A DNA stretch of 64,000 nt from Ligustrum vulgare (lineage: Eukaryota; Streptophyta; Magnoliopsida; Lamiales; Oleaceae), in the NCBI GenBank assembly GCA_963555705.1, contig OY743184.1, forward strand, positions 28,288,639-28,352,638, given 5' to 3'. Below are positions 43,406 to 54,552 of the stretch, piece by piece; within the stretch, counting starts at the first letter, position 1, and each line of letters begins with the position of its first letter. Both the position numbers and the translations under genes were made by a program. Under the pieces are notes generated by a model that ran no database searches, was not told the origin of the DNA, and saw only the letters and a list, made by a program, of their open reading frames with translations.

Positions 43406-44600
43406 TTAACAACTTATTTTAAAACTGTTCCAAGTCGAAGTAACAATAAGATACGGATCTTGTTGTTGCAGTTAGACTAGTATGTGTTGCATTTCTTTCT
43501 TGTGAAGAAAGTAGCTTATCTCACAAGCTAGATGTAGAGGGTCATTTGAATGAACACATGGATGCATTGTTAGATGAACAAAGAATTGGATGACCCGCCT
43601 AGAGATTCCACATGGATAACTATCCAAGCGTCAGTGATGAATCTCTAATGCGCGATTGTGGATTTGGTCCTTTGAATTGTGTATATTTGATTTTTTTTAG
43701 TGTTGAACATAAATGTGGAGCTAGAGCTAGTATACGGTGGATTGAGGAATTCTTCCTTTTTTTTTCCCTTGTTTGATTGTTGGTTAAATCTTTTGGGTAT
43801 GATCTAACAAGAATTCACACTTTTCCTTTGATTTTGGTAGTAGAACGCCAAGTATAATTGAAAATGTATCAGTAGAAAAAATCATCTCCATCAACTCCAA
43901 CAAATTATATATGGTCTTCCAAAAGTTTGGGGGTAGTAATGAGATCGCAAAATCTTCATCATCTTTAGCACTTCATCCAATTGAGTTACAATTCAGAAGC
44001 TTCACCTTTCCTTTCTCTATCAGTTTTCTAGTATGCATGCCACAATATTGAGGATAATGTTATCCAAAGTCTTGGCATGGATTCTAGTCGTGCGTGTAGT
44101 ATTTCATTGTATCATTATGCCCTTCAATTTTTTGTATATAATAATAATAATAATAATAAATTGAAACTTTAAAAAAAAGTCTAATTCTAGTTTCTGAGTG
44201 TAACTTCCTGGGATTGAGTTATGCCGTATTATACATTTACACATGTACAATTTTACTGTGTTCCAGTATGAAATTGTTTAAACCAAAATTGAGCATATAT
44301 AGCCATGCCCTAGTTGTTACTTGGAGAATTTTGTGTGAAATAAGTAATAGGCTCTGATAATGCCAAAAATATGCACTTGTAATTTCCTGAACTTGACTAA
44401 CAAAAGAGCACAAGTTGAATCTCCGAATACCTAAAACAAAGGTGTGTCCTTGTCGCCCCTCCAATGATTAAGTTGGTAAAGAGGGAGAAAAATATTTATG
44501 CAAAAGGCTATAAACTATAAAAAATAATTGTGTACCTGAATTGTGGTTGAGAACCGTTCATATATAGAGGTAGGTAGGATCCAGATAGGATTATGACATT
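43406..44600. other. Gypsy-like untranslated fragment, no gene
   Basis: Contains AAAAGTTTGGGGGTAG (about 43921), a PPT-like string, and ATTGAGGATAATGTTATCC (about 44047), like the AGGACAATG motif that precedes PPTs in B, C and D. A (TAA)n microsatellite lies at 44137-44159. These suggest a fragment of another long-LTR gypsy 3' region. No coding sequence is supported. Confidence 0.45.
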
Positions 44601-45144
44601 TGTAAGTGTTAGGAACTTATAAGTCCTACTAGGAGTAGGAGTCCCAAAGGTGAAATTCGGATAAAGTTGTGAGACTGCAATGTTTGTGTAAGGTTATAAC
44701 TATGAGGGCCACAAGTTCTAGCGAGGTTAGGAAACAGTATTTTTCTCAGGAGGAAAGGACCCCAAGCATAGACAACCTCAAACTGCATTTCTGGGTTAGA
44801 GGGGTTGAGCTAGTGCTCGAGGTGCAAGTGATCCTCCGGGGTAAAAAGTACCTGAGGGTTGTACAATGTTATCTCTGATGGCACGGTGTGTGTGTTTCAG
44901 GTTGAAGGCTTAGGTTTTTTCAAATGTGTTTTGAGGAGAAATGGATGCGCAACAACGTTATTATTCCTAATCGGGCTAAATGTCTTTGGGTTTTTGAAAG
45001 TGTTCGGTTGTGGTGTGATGTGATGTGAAGGCTTTGTCAAACGACATGACTCTGACAAGATGCTACGTTTGTCAGTCGTGGGCCATGGATGGTCTCCACG
45101 TGGCATCATTTTGCAGTTCAAATTTCACGACCTTTGGAATTCCC

Positions 45145-45200
45145 ACAGACTCCTCCTATAAATAGGATTTTTCTTCATTTCACACTTCATAGAAACAAAT
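45145..45200 (+). promoter_or_regulatory. Core promoter with TATA box
   Basis: CTCCTATAAATAGGA at about 45153-45167 is a near-consensus plant TATA box. Transcription would start some 30 bp downstream, about 110 bp before the ATG of the gypsy-type-transposase gene. It may belong to an LTR whose edges I could not define. Confidence 0.55.
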
Positions 45201-45308
45201 TTTTAGGAGAGAGAAGTGATTGTTCTTGGGCTATCTAGAGAGTTTTTGGGCTTCAGGTATATTTCAAGTAAGTGCTCGTGACTTGCTAAGTTTCAATTTT
45301 CTAAAAAG

Positions 45309-46112
45309 ATGTCCCATAGTAGTTCTCGGGGGTTCTAGCAGTAGGAGTAGTGACAGTAGTATGAACAGTATTTTCCCTGAGGAAGTAGATAATCAAATAA
45401 TCCCAATGGCCGTGCCTTTAGATGCTAGGCCCCAAACTCAAGAGGAGGATGCCATCCCCCTGACTTACCCTGACCTACCATGTATATAGAAAGAGCACAA
45501 GGTTATAGAAATAGCTAGGGAGTTCGGGTTTATGCTTTTATGCGTTGTACGTGCTTTTGGCTCCAATGATAGAGTATCAGAGACTTTGGGCAGGGAGATA
45601 GTTGTTTATAGGCATGCTTAAAAGGCTGGACCGAGGTGGCCTCTTCACACTTTTTTCCTAGAATTTCTCATCAAGCACTCCATGTGCCCAGGGTAGCTAG
45701 TGCCGAATGGGCGGAGGATGCTTGTGTATTTCTTTATTGCATGTATGTATTTATCCATAGTTCCTCAGCTAGTCCTCTGTAGGATAGTCTTCGAACTTAA
45801 GCAGCTTCCCCACTATTCGTGTTTTACATATTTATCTAGTTGGGGTAGGTTTAAGTTGCCTAGGATGTTACGCTCTCTTCGGGGGGTGGAAAGGGATATT
45901 TTTTTATGTGATTCCTTAGGAGGCCAGGCATTCTTTTTGGAGGAGCAGACCTATTTCGAGGTCTATTTTAATGAGGAGCAGTCCTATTTTTAGGTCTTAG
46001 AACGGGATAGGCAGATATTGGAGGATCACGAGCCTCTAGCATATAACTTGGATGACCTTCTTAGGGATGAGGTTCTTGATATTGTTCGTACCAGAAACTT
46101 GAGGGTAGGAGT
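45309..46112 (+). pseudogene. 'Transposase (putative) gypsy type' domain gene, broken
   Basis: One frame with in-frame stops encodes a Ser-rich start, then 'EHKVIEIAREFGFMLLCVVR', KAGPRWPLHTFFLEFLIKH, then 'LVPNGRRMLVYFFIACMYLS' and SSWGRFKLPRMLRSLRG. These match the order and hydrophobic pattern of the plant domain known as 'transposase (putative), gypsy type', found upstream of gag-pol in some gypsy elements. The ATG at 45309 is out of frame with the rest because of a one-base slip in a G-run near 45329. A possible second exon (46200-46279, EMTFGLANLRNFIKGK.. to stop) follows an intron-like gap ending in AAG. Retroelement-derived, inactive. Confidence 0.65.
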
Positions 46113-46274
46113 CTAGTTTTTATCCTTGTGTTTTTATTTTGTTTTCTCAGAGCTTTTGCTCATGCTAATTACTTTATTTGTACATCCTTTATGCAAAGGA
46201 AATGACGTTTGGCCTTGCCAATCTTAGAAATTTCATTAAAGGGAAGATCATGGGTGCTTCTGCTCGACCCCCAG

Positions 46275-46470
46275 TGTAGAAGATATTAGGAATTAAACAT
46301 ATTATCTCTTTATACTTTAATTATAGTTTTATTTATCTTTTACCTTTGTAATTTATCCTTTGTATTCTTCTCTAGATAAAGGTTAGTTAGGTTAACTAGC
46401 TTGTATAAATCTATTTTCCTTGCATTAATGAAATTAACATTCCTTCAATATTTTATTATCTTTAATTCTT
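46275..46470 (+). repeat. 5' LTR of copia element L
   Basis: About 190 bp of AT-rich sequence (ATTAGGAATTAAACATATTA..) ends right before the primer site at 46473. The length and the 'TTAGGAATTAAAC' head are usual for short-LTR copia elements. The start is uncertain (46275 or 46285), with no clear TG. Confidence 0.55.
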
Positions 46471-46472
46471 TA

Positions 46473-46484
46473 TGGTACCAGAGC
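46473..46484 (+). other. Primer binding site of copia L
   Basis: TGGTACCAGAGC, one change (T to C) from the initiator tRNA-Met complement TGGTATCAGAGC, located between the LTR and the gag start. Confidence 0.75.
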
Positions 46485-46512
46485 TTCTTTGGTCTCAAGC
46501 ATTTTAAATCCT

Positions 46513-47216
46513 ATGGCCTTAAACACAAACTCCACAGCTGCCTCACTCATTTCTCAAATCCCTCTCTCCATCTCACTATCGTAACCACCTTTCCTTCACC
46601 TCCCATTGTTATCAATGGCCAATCACATCTCCCCATCGAACTCACTTCTTTAAACTTTCCCGCATGGTACGATTTCATAGCCTCTTGGCAGTATATGATA
46701 TGATTGGATTGAATTGGTTGATGGAACCTTACCTTGCCCCTCTCCTATGATACCAAATCTAACCACACCGATTACTTCGATTCCAAATCCTAAATTCACT
46801 AAATGGTTTCGGCAAGATAAACTTTTGCTAAATGCCATCATTAGCTCTCTATCTCCAAATCTCATCTCTTTTATTGTTGCTGCAAAAACCTTTAAACCAG
46901 CCTAGGACAACATAACAACCACTTATGCGAAACCGTCACGGGGATGCATCATGAACCTAAAGAGCAGTTTAGGCTAACTACAAAAAGGGGACTCCACAAT
47001 CACGGAGTATATGAACAACGTCAAAAGCATTGTAGATAACTTAACCTTGATGAATTTTGCACCTGATAGTAATGAAATCGTCCTTTACATTCTACGAGGA
47101 ATAGGCCCTGAATACAATAGATTTTGAGGGGCTATTTGCACTCATGAATCAGCAAAATATCATTTGGAAAACTTCACGAAAAACTAGTCACAAGAGAATC
47201 TCTATTAAGAAGATCT
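46513..47216 (+). pseudogene. Ty1/copia gag (5' part), element L
   Basis: Starting at ATG 46513, broken frames give a typical copia gag. It has a Ser/Pro N-terminus, 'INGQSHLPIELTSLNFPAWY' (46610-46670), 'PNPKFTKWFRQDKLLLNAII' (46785-46845), 'LQKGDSTITEYMNNVKSIVD' (46976-47036), APDSNEIVLYILRGIGPEY, and HEKLVTRESLLRR just before the break at 47216. Stops and frameshifts are numerous. Gag resumes in the same frame at 58259 after the first large insertion. Confidence 0.85.
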
Positions 47217-48680
47217 AAATTTCGTGAATTGCTTCCTTTTGACACAGAAATCAAAAGAAACTTTCGAGAAAGGCATAGACAACAATTGGAAGCAGCTCAA
47301 CAAACAGATTTAGCCATGACAGACAATAGAATTCAGAACAATCAGGAAAATCAGAATGCCAGAAGTTGTCATTGAACAGCAATCAAATCATGGGAGGCAT
47401 GCTTTGAGAGAATACATGGTTCCTCCTGTAGGGAACATTGGGACCTGTGTAGTATTGCCAGCAATACTGGCCAATAATTATGAGATCAATACTTCCTTGT
47501 TTTCATTGATCCAAAACTCAGCTGTGTTTCATGGATTGCCATTTGAAGATCCACATACACATCTTCAAAATTTTTAATGTGAGATACGCAGCTCATAATA
47601 GATTTCTAGATGATGCCATGAAGTTGAAACTATTCTCATTCTCATTGGCAGACAAAGCTAATACATGGTTCTACTAATTGTCTCTCCATACAATCAATAC
47701 TTGGGAAATCTTAAGCCAAAACTTTATTGATAAATTCTTCTCACCTGGTCGAATATTAAAGCCCAGGCCTGAAATCCTATCTTTCTGTCAACAACTAGGG
47801 GAGTCTATTTTTGAAGCTTGGGAAAGGTTTAATGGGCTTATAAGATAGTGTCCTACTCATGGAATAACTGACTGGATTTTGGTGCAAACGTTATATAATG
47901 GTTTGACAAATGAAAACAAGAAGCATGCAGATTCAGCAGCTTGGGTATTCGGTTATGGACATGACTTATGAAGATGCTTCTGAAATATTTGAGAAAATGG
48001 CTTCCAATAGTTACTAGTGGTATTCAGATCGATCTACAACAAAATCTAGGGGAATTGTTGTAGTTAATTAAATTACAGCATTGAATGTAAAGTTGGATGC
48101 TTTGACTAAGAAGTTTGATAGTTTGAGTTTGCAATCAGTTCATGCAGTGTAGACAGCCCTTTGTGATTTCTAATTTGAACATCATGTTGCAAATAATTGG
48201 CCCATGGCTCATCAAAATCAAGCAAGTCTAGAGAAAGCAAATTTTTTGGGACACAGGCAACAGTGTGGTCCTTATTCAGAGACTTATAATCCAGAATGGA
48301 AGAACCACCCAAATTTATCGTGGTCCAACAATCAAAATGTTCAGTGCCTACCAAGTTTCCAACAGCAACATCAAGCTCAGACTACCATGAAGAAAAACCT
48401 GGACATGTTAATTCAGCTGGTAAAAAGTCAACAAGATGCATTACCAGAGTCAACAAGCAAAAATTAAGAATTTGAATAATCAAATGGAGCAATTAGAAGC
48501 AAGTAGAGCACAAAGGCAACCTAGAAAGTTACCAAGCAACACTGAAACTAACCCTCATGAGCATGTGAATGAAATAACAACTAGAAGTGGGGTTCAATTA
48601 CCAGAAATCACTGTTGAAGAGTATGAAGAGAAAATGAGGCAGAATGTGGTGAAAGAACATAAAAGTGAGAAAGACTAGGG
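47217..48680 (+). pseudogene. Tat/Athila-like gag, element C
   Basis: Starts at a sharp junction with copia gag ('ELLPFDTEIKRNFRERHRQQ', the N-terminal gag segment of this group). Continues with 'LREYMVPPVGNIGTCVVLPA' (47410-47470), the retrotransposon gag core (ANTWFY..ILSQNFIDKFF; LGESIFEAWERFNGL; TLYNGLTNE, 47650-47910), and the group hallmark VNEITTRSGVQLPE (48568-48610). Several stops and frameshifts (e.g. 47576, 47676, 48466). There is no zinc knuckle. The 5' LTR and leader are missing. Confidence 0.82.
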
Positions 48681-49520
48681 GTCTACTACAGAAATTTAAG
48701 AAAAGGGTGAAGAATCAGTTCGAGTTCGACCTCTAGAAAAAGCATATGTTCCACCAATCCCATATCCTCAAAGGGTGGGAAGGCACAAGTTGGAGCAGTA
48801 ATTTATGAAGTTTTTGGAGATTTTCAAACAACCACACATCAACATCCCATTTATTGAAGCATTAGCTCAAATGCCTCTCTACATGAATTTTGTGAAGGAG
48901 ATACTGTCAAACAAAAGAAAGCTGATAGATTTTGAAACAGTAGCACTGAGTGAGGAGTGCAGCACCATTCTTCAAAACAAGTTACCATAAAAACTAAAAG
49001 ATCCAGTGAGTTTTTCTATCCCTTTTACAATTGGTAATTCCAGTTTTGATAATGTTTTGTGTCATTTAGGGGCCAGTGTTAATTTAATGCCTCTTTCTGT
49101 ATACAAAAAACTTTGTTTGGGGGAGCCTAAACGAACAAATATCTCATTTAAGCTAGCCAACAGATCAATTCAAGAATTCTTCTTTCCAGTTGATTTTGTG
49201 ATCCATGACATGGAAGAGGACCATCATATGCCCCTCATATTTGGAAGAGCATTCCTTGCTACTGGATATGCCCTAATAGATATTAAAGAAGGGAAATCAT
49301 CTTCAGGGTGGAAAATGAGCAAGTTACTTTCAGCATTACTCCACATTGTGATCCTAAAGTTCAAGTTGAAAGTTACTGTAAAGTGGAAGTTGTAGTGCAA
49401 AAAGGTGGATGGAGGGACAAAAATGAGGAAAAGCCTAACATCCTTCAACAAAAAACTGATACGGAGGCCTTGAAATTAAAAAAAAGTGAGAAAAAGGGTA
49501 AAAAAATGCAAGGTTGGTAA
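48681..49520 (+). pseudogene. Tat/Athila-like aspartic protease, element C
   Basis: Frames carry the segment upstream of the protease (PYPQRVGRHKLEQ; 'KFLEIFKQPHINIPFIEALA'; MPLYMNFVKEILSNKRKL), then the protease: FTIGNSSFDNVLCHLGASVN with LMPLSVYKKL, and 'MPLIFGRAFLATGYALIDIK'. The catalytic Asp of the CDLGAS motif is replaced by His (CHLGAS), so the enzyme would be dead even without the breaks. A frameshift at about 49300 moves the C-terminus (ENEQVTFSITPHCD..) to another frame. Nothing of RT, RNase H or integrase follows; the hairpin comes 91 nt later. Confidence 0.85.
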
Positions 49521-49611
49521 TTGCTAGATGTTCAAGGCTTCAAGAAGATCATTTATGCCTCCATGATAAATAACACAAAAATTCGGGCTTTAGACTATAA
49601 ATGGAGTGCTC

Positions 49612-49627
49612 TTGGGAGGAAACCCAA
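49612..49627 (+). other. Conserved hairpin TTGGG-AGGAAA-CCCAA, element C
   Basis: Same stem as in B and D with a different loop. It stands in the same place: shortly behind the last coding remnant and before an AT-rich CCCTTTTATTTATTT stretch that is also shared with B. Confidence 0.85.
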
Positions 49628-51131
49628 TTTTTTTCCCTTTTATTTATTTTGCGTTAAGTATTTATTTCATTACTTGTTTTTAGATATATGCATGATAGGT
49701 GACATGTCTTAAGTGTTTTTCATGTTTGCATGTTAAGACAATTTTGCGTGGTGCACTATTTTACAAGTTTAGATATGTTTTCAATTTTGCATGTTTTAGT
49801 AGACTAGGCTGTTGTCGTCATCCCAAAATCACACACGCACACACACTAGTTTAGGATATGAAGATGATGTTTGGTAGGGTTTAATAGATCACAGATTGAC
49901 TAGGGGGTTAAATTCAAAAAATGCAAATTTTTAAGCCTCTGCTGGAGTGTTTGCACGATCGCACAATAGAAATACCAAGTGATCACGCGATTGAATTTAA
50001 TTCAGTATTTTGCTATAGCATCTGCTCATGCGATTACGGGTACTCTAACCATGCGATTGCGTGGGTATATTGGAAGTCAGCTCGGCAGTCTTTAGTATTT
50101 AAATCACTTCTTTCAATTTTAAACTATAAAAAATCGTGTTCTTCCCCAAATCACTCCAAATTTGATCTTCAATCTTCTTTTCCTATAATCAACACAATAT
50201 TGCATCAATTTCATTGTTCTATCACAATCAAATCCAAATCAAAGGTAATATTTCTTCATTTATTTCATAGTTTAATCAAAATTGTGAAATTTTCTTTTAG
50301 TTCATGGAATTTGAGATTGTGAGGAAAGAAGAATGGGAGTAGGTTAGTCATTGGGGTATGTGATTTGGGCTTACTTAGGTAAAAATTTTGGGTTCATACA
50401 CGTCCCCAACTCTATGCATCCTCTTCGAATTTTGCAATGCGTACAAAGTGTTCGATTGAATGCCACAAAGACATTTTTGTTCAAATTTGAGAAAATCTTC
50501 CTAGCTATATATCTTCATAACATGTTTATCATTGATTTTGTGTAATTAATTCATAGTTTGGATCATTACATTGCTTAAAATTCATGAAAACCATTCTTGC
50601 ACCATGGATGCCCCACTGCAGGGCCACTGCAAGCCACTACACCTAGAAATTAGCTCACGTCACCTACTTTTGCATAGTTTTTCAAGATCCTATTGAAGTC
50701 CAAATGATATGAATTTTTAATATGTTTTAAATCATGCTGTGAAATTTAATATATCAAAAGATGGCTCGGAAAAATTATTGTTTTTCTAGGCTATGTTAGG
50801 GCTTGAATATATGTGGTCGACCATGTTTGAAAATTCATGAATTTTCTTCAACTTTAGTTTGGGGGTATTGGTGTTGAATATTCATTGTCTCATTTATGTT
50901 TGTGACTTATAATGTTACTTATCTTTTGTTTACAAGAAATACACTAATCAAAACACCTCGAACAAAGTTGGGCAATGCAAGAATTAGGTCAAATTCATCC
51001 AAGTGCAATCAAATGAAAGCTTTAAGGCAACAACAAAACATCTCCATTACAACTAAGAAGTTCTAGTTCTCTCTCCATCTTGTCTTATTTTACATAGTTA
51101 TATCTATTTGAAAAATATTGAGGACAATGTT
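49628..51131 (+). other. 3' untranslated region of element C, first part
   Basis: Colinear with the B region behind its hairpin. Contains a CpG-word patch (GATCGCAC, GATCACGCGATTG, GCGATTACGG, GCGATTGCGTGG; 49957-50068), an internal PPT-like TTTAGTTTGGGGGTATTGG (50852-50870), and TTGAGGACAATGTT directly at the insertion point of element E. The two ORFs of 133 and 64 codons here lack any family signature. Confidence 0.65.
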
Positions 51132-51934
51132 TGATGTGATAAAAAGTAGGCATCGAAAGGAGAAGTTGAGCTATCTGCAATACGACAGTGATCTACGTGA
51201 GAAACAGTGCAAATTCGGTATTGGGGTCGAGCCTAGAAGATGAAGGAATCGAGCATAATCAAATGATCGAAGTTTGAAATCCAGAATCCTATTCACGACC
51301 GTAACTCCTTCTCAGGTGGAATTGAAGAAATCCAGCAATTTAATATTTAAGGCGTGAGAGTGCTCGTTACGGCCGTAACACATTAACAGGGAGTCACTTA
51401 CGGCCGTAAGTGACATTGTTACGTTACGGTCGTAACTTCAATTTTTCGAATTTTTCACAAATTTTGATTATTTTTCCTTTTTAATTAATTATTTCCTTAT
51501 TTTGAACCCTAATTATGGCTAGGGCTAGCTTTAAGGTTTTTTTACTATATTATGTTATGTTTTTCATCATGAACAATTAGACAACATTGATTATTGAATA
51601 GATTGAGAGTTTTTCTCTTTGAAAAGGTTGAGGATTCTCTTTTGTGTTCTTCAAGAAAAAGAATCTGTACTTATCAAATATTGTGAAATATTTGTGGAGT
51701 TCCAATCAGAAACTTATCAAGAAAATTGACAAGTCCTTGTGGTGTTTCAAAGACCTGGGTTCTTTAATCCGCATCATTGAATCTTCGCATCTTGATCGTT
51801 GGGTCAAGGTCTTATCGCCAATTTTATTTTTCCAGTCATTTTGTTTCTTGTGTTTGTTGCTGAATTTAAATCTTTCCTATCGTTTGTGTCTTAATTTCGA
51901 GTTCTTCATCGCGTTTCTAAGTGGGATCACGTCA
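51132..51934 (+). repeat. 5' LTR of internally deleted gypsy element E
   Basis: The LTR starts TGATGTGATAAAAAGTAGGC and ends GTGGGATCACGTCA. The first and last 10 bp are near-complements. The 3' LTR (54553-55370) matches it throughout with scattered substitutions and small indels. Contains TTACGGCCGTAA words including an exact 22-bp palindrome centred on CGGCCG at 51393-51414. Preceded by the target duplication ATGTT (51127-51131). Confidence 0.93.
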
Positions 51935-51936
51935 TT

Positions 51937-51949
51937 TGGTATCAGAGTT
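51937..51949 (+). other. Primer binding site of element E
   Basis: TGGTATCAGAGTT, 2 nt after the LTR end; identical to the site in element A. Confidence 0.88.
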
Positions 51950-52348
51950 TTGATCTAAATTTAGTTCTTATATTCTGATGACTTTCTTAAGTTTCTTATT
52001 CTTCGTGTTTTTCATTGTTTTCTTAGTCTGATCCATACAAAAATCCAACAAAAACTCATTCTTGTTTATTTTAGTGAATTCTTATATAATTCAATTATGT
52101 TTGCTTCACTGCAATCGTGGTTGAGTTTTCGAGTAAAAATGTGTGTGTATATATATATGTATATATATACTCCGAAAATTCGATATTTTTCCCAAATATT
52201 CCGAATTTTCTCAATTCTCAAATTTTCTTATTCTTATTCGTGTCATATCTTTCCCTACCCTTAATTGAGTTCTTGGAGTTCTTGAAAGGGGATTTTTGAG
52301 TGATACATTTTTTGAGGAAATTATTAATTATTTCTTTGAGAACTAACA

Positions 52349-53737
52349 ATGTCTAGCAGGCGGGATTCATCTTCTTCATCGGTTGGTGACAACAAGGGCA
52401 TTGGTAGAAGGGAGCCAGCAACTTCATCAATGAGCCACAACAAGCGACTTGAAGGTATCAATAGGGTGAAAAGGAATGATGTAGGTGTGATGGAAACTTT
52501 GCATGAACATTTTGAGAAGTTGATGACTAGAATGGATAGGCAGGAAGAAACTATTAATCGGTTGCGTAGGGATCAAACTCATATGGGTCCTAGAGCTAGG
52601 AGGGGAAATAATCATAGGGTTGGATATGGGTTTGATGAAGAGAGGGATGATAGTGGATGGGGAAGTGTGCATTCTTCAATGGCTAGTGTGGGAAGAAGGA
52701 GTGAAAGGGGTGATAGGCGTGAAAGAGGTCATAGAAGGAGGCATGAAAATAGATATGAAATGGATGGTAACCTCGGAAATATTAAAATGACCATACCACC
52801 TTTTAGTGGGAGGAGTGACCCGTAGGCTTATTTAGATTGGGAGAAGAAAGTGGAGTTGATGTTCGAGTGTCATAACTATTCAAAGGAAAAGAAGGTTAAG
52901 CTTGTCGTAGTTAAGTTCGCTAACTACGCCATAAACTGGTGGGACCAATTGGTGAAGGATTGAAGGAGAAATGGTGAGAGGCCAGTAGATAGATGGTGTG
53001 AGATGAAAACCATAATGAGAAAGAGGTTTGTCCCAAGCCACTACCATAGGGATATTTACCAAATGTTGCAAGGTCTTACGCAAGGTTTTAGGAGTGTGGA
53101 GGAGTATCATAAAGACATGGAGGTAGCCATGATTAGGGCCAATGTGGTGGAGGATCGGGAAGCAACAATGGCTAGATTATTGGGTGGGTTGAACAAAGAT
53201 ATTGCCAACATCATTGAGTTACAACATTATGTGGAACTAGAAGACACGGTGCATATGGCAATGAAAGTGGAGAGGCAAATAAATCGAAAGGGGACAACAA
53301 AGCATTCACCTGGATCATATCCTACTTCTCGTCAACAAAGGGATCCTATTGACAAACATGTTTTGAAGGGAAAGGAGGAACCTACAACTAAAGGTAAAAA
53401 CATTTCTGATTCCCAACCTACTAAGGATATGAATATTAAATGTTTTAAATGCTTGGGTTCGGGTCATATTGCATCCCAGTGTCCAAATAAAAGAGTAATG
53501 TTTTTGCGAGATAATGGGTAAATTAGTTTGAAAGATGAGTTTAAAGGGATGCCTAGATTACAGAATATTGAGGATAGTAGTAGCGATGATGAAGGGCTAA
53601 CTTATGCGGTTAAAGGATCACTTGTTAATAGGCATGTCCTAGGTTCTAGAGTTAAGGTGGCTGAAAAGTGGATGAACAAAGGGATAACATTTTCCACACT
53701 CGGTGTTTGGTGGGAAAAAAGGTTTGCAAGATGGTGA
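52349..53737 (+). pseudogene. gag of element E
   Basis: A single frame from ATG 52349, interrupted by three in-frame stops (at about 52823, 52961 and 53519), where A has sense codons. Domains as in A: polar N-terminus, basic RRSERGDRRERGHRRR block, gag core ('WEKKVELMFECHNYSKEKKV'), second core block ('SVEEYHKDMEVAMIRANVVE', 53096-53155) and an intact zinc knuckle CFKCLGSGHIASQC (53443-53484). The frame is lost at about 53700, where the protease begins in another frame. Clearly a relative of element A in the opposite orientation. Confidence 0.9.
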
Positions 53738-54340
53738 TTGATGGGGGAAGTTGTACTAATGTTGTTAGTACAATATTGGTGGAATTGTTGGGATTGCCTA
53801 AGTTGAAGTATCCTTATCCCTATAAATTGCAATGGTTAACCGAGTCGGGGGAACTTAAAATGAACAGGCAGGTCAATAACAAATTTACCATTGGGGGTTA
53901 TAAAGATGAGGTTGTGTGTGATGTGGTGCCTATGCACGTGGGGCATATTTTCTTGGGAAGGCCTTGGTAACATGACAGGAGGTTGGTGCATGATGGTTTT
54001 AAGAACCGATATTCGTTTGTGAAGGGTGGAAAGAAGATCGCTCTCGTTCCTTTATCTCCTAAAGAGGTCCGAGAAGATCAATTGAAAATAAAATGTGAAT
54101 TTTAGGGGAAAAATAAGAGTGTTGAGGCCACGACCTCAGAAAAAGGAGAGGGTGTGAAAATTGAAAACAAGAGAGTTGAGGCCACGACCTCATAAAAAAG
54201 AGAGCTTGAGAGCAAAAAGAAAAGAGAGTCCACCCCCAAATTCAGTTTTTTTGCACAACGGTTGATGTACAAGGATTCATGCCTTGCACTTAACCAATCT
54301 AACAAATCCCTCCCTAGTTCTACTAAATTTGTCTTGCATA
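53668..54340 (+). pseudogene. Protease and linker of element E
   Basis: The frame shows 'NIFHTRCLVGKKVCKMVIDG', then [17 protein letters not shown] (the same DGGS active site as in A) and CDVVPMHVGHIFLGRPW, followed by a stop. After that comes a linker with repeated KRVEATTSEKGE-like units and 'MYKDSCLAL', which in A lies about 40 codons before RT. Sequence then jumps to a pol-tail-like frame, so RT, RNase H and most of integrase are deleted between about 54340 and 54390. Confidence 0.82.
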
Positions 54341-54389
54341 CCTAAATCAAACTCCAAAACTAAAGTTGGGACTAAATGTAATACCATGG

Positions 54390-54552
54390 AGAATCAGCCC
54401 CGAAAGTCCAAGGATTGCATGAAGTACAAGCATGAACATCAATCCCGCAGAAGCAAGTATAGGCATGAACCAAGAGCCAACATACCCCGGAGTTGCAAGA
54501 GGATTGAGCGAGTTGCAGATTCGAGGTTGAATCCTTTTCAGGAGAGGGGGGA
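54390..54552 (+). pseudogene. pol C-terminal tail and PPT of element E
   Basis: A highly basic frame (ENQPRKSKDCMKYKHEHQ.. and 'RVADSRLNPFQERGDD') resembles the extreme C-terminus of gypsy polyproteins (…D.R.NPFQE..D). It runs straight into the purine tract AGGAGAGGGGGGA (54540-54552), which touches the 3' LTR. The ORF continues into the LTR by chance only. Confidence 0.65.

Noticed and set aside
49921..50322. 133-codon ORF in element C
   Set aside because: Located in untranslated sequence colinear with B, where the frame is not conserved. Ser/Cys-rich composition without domain signals.
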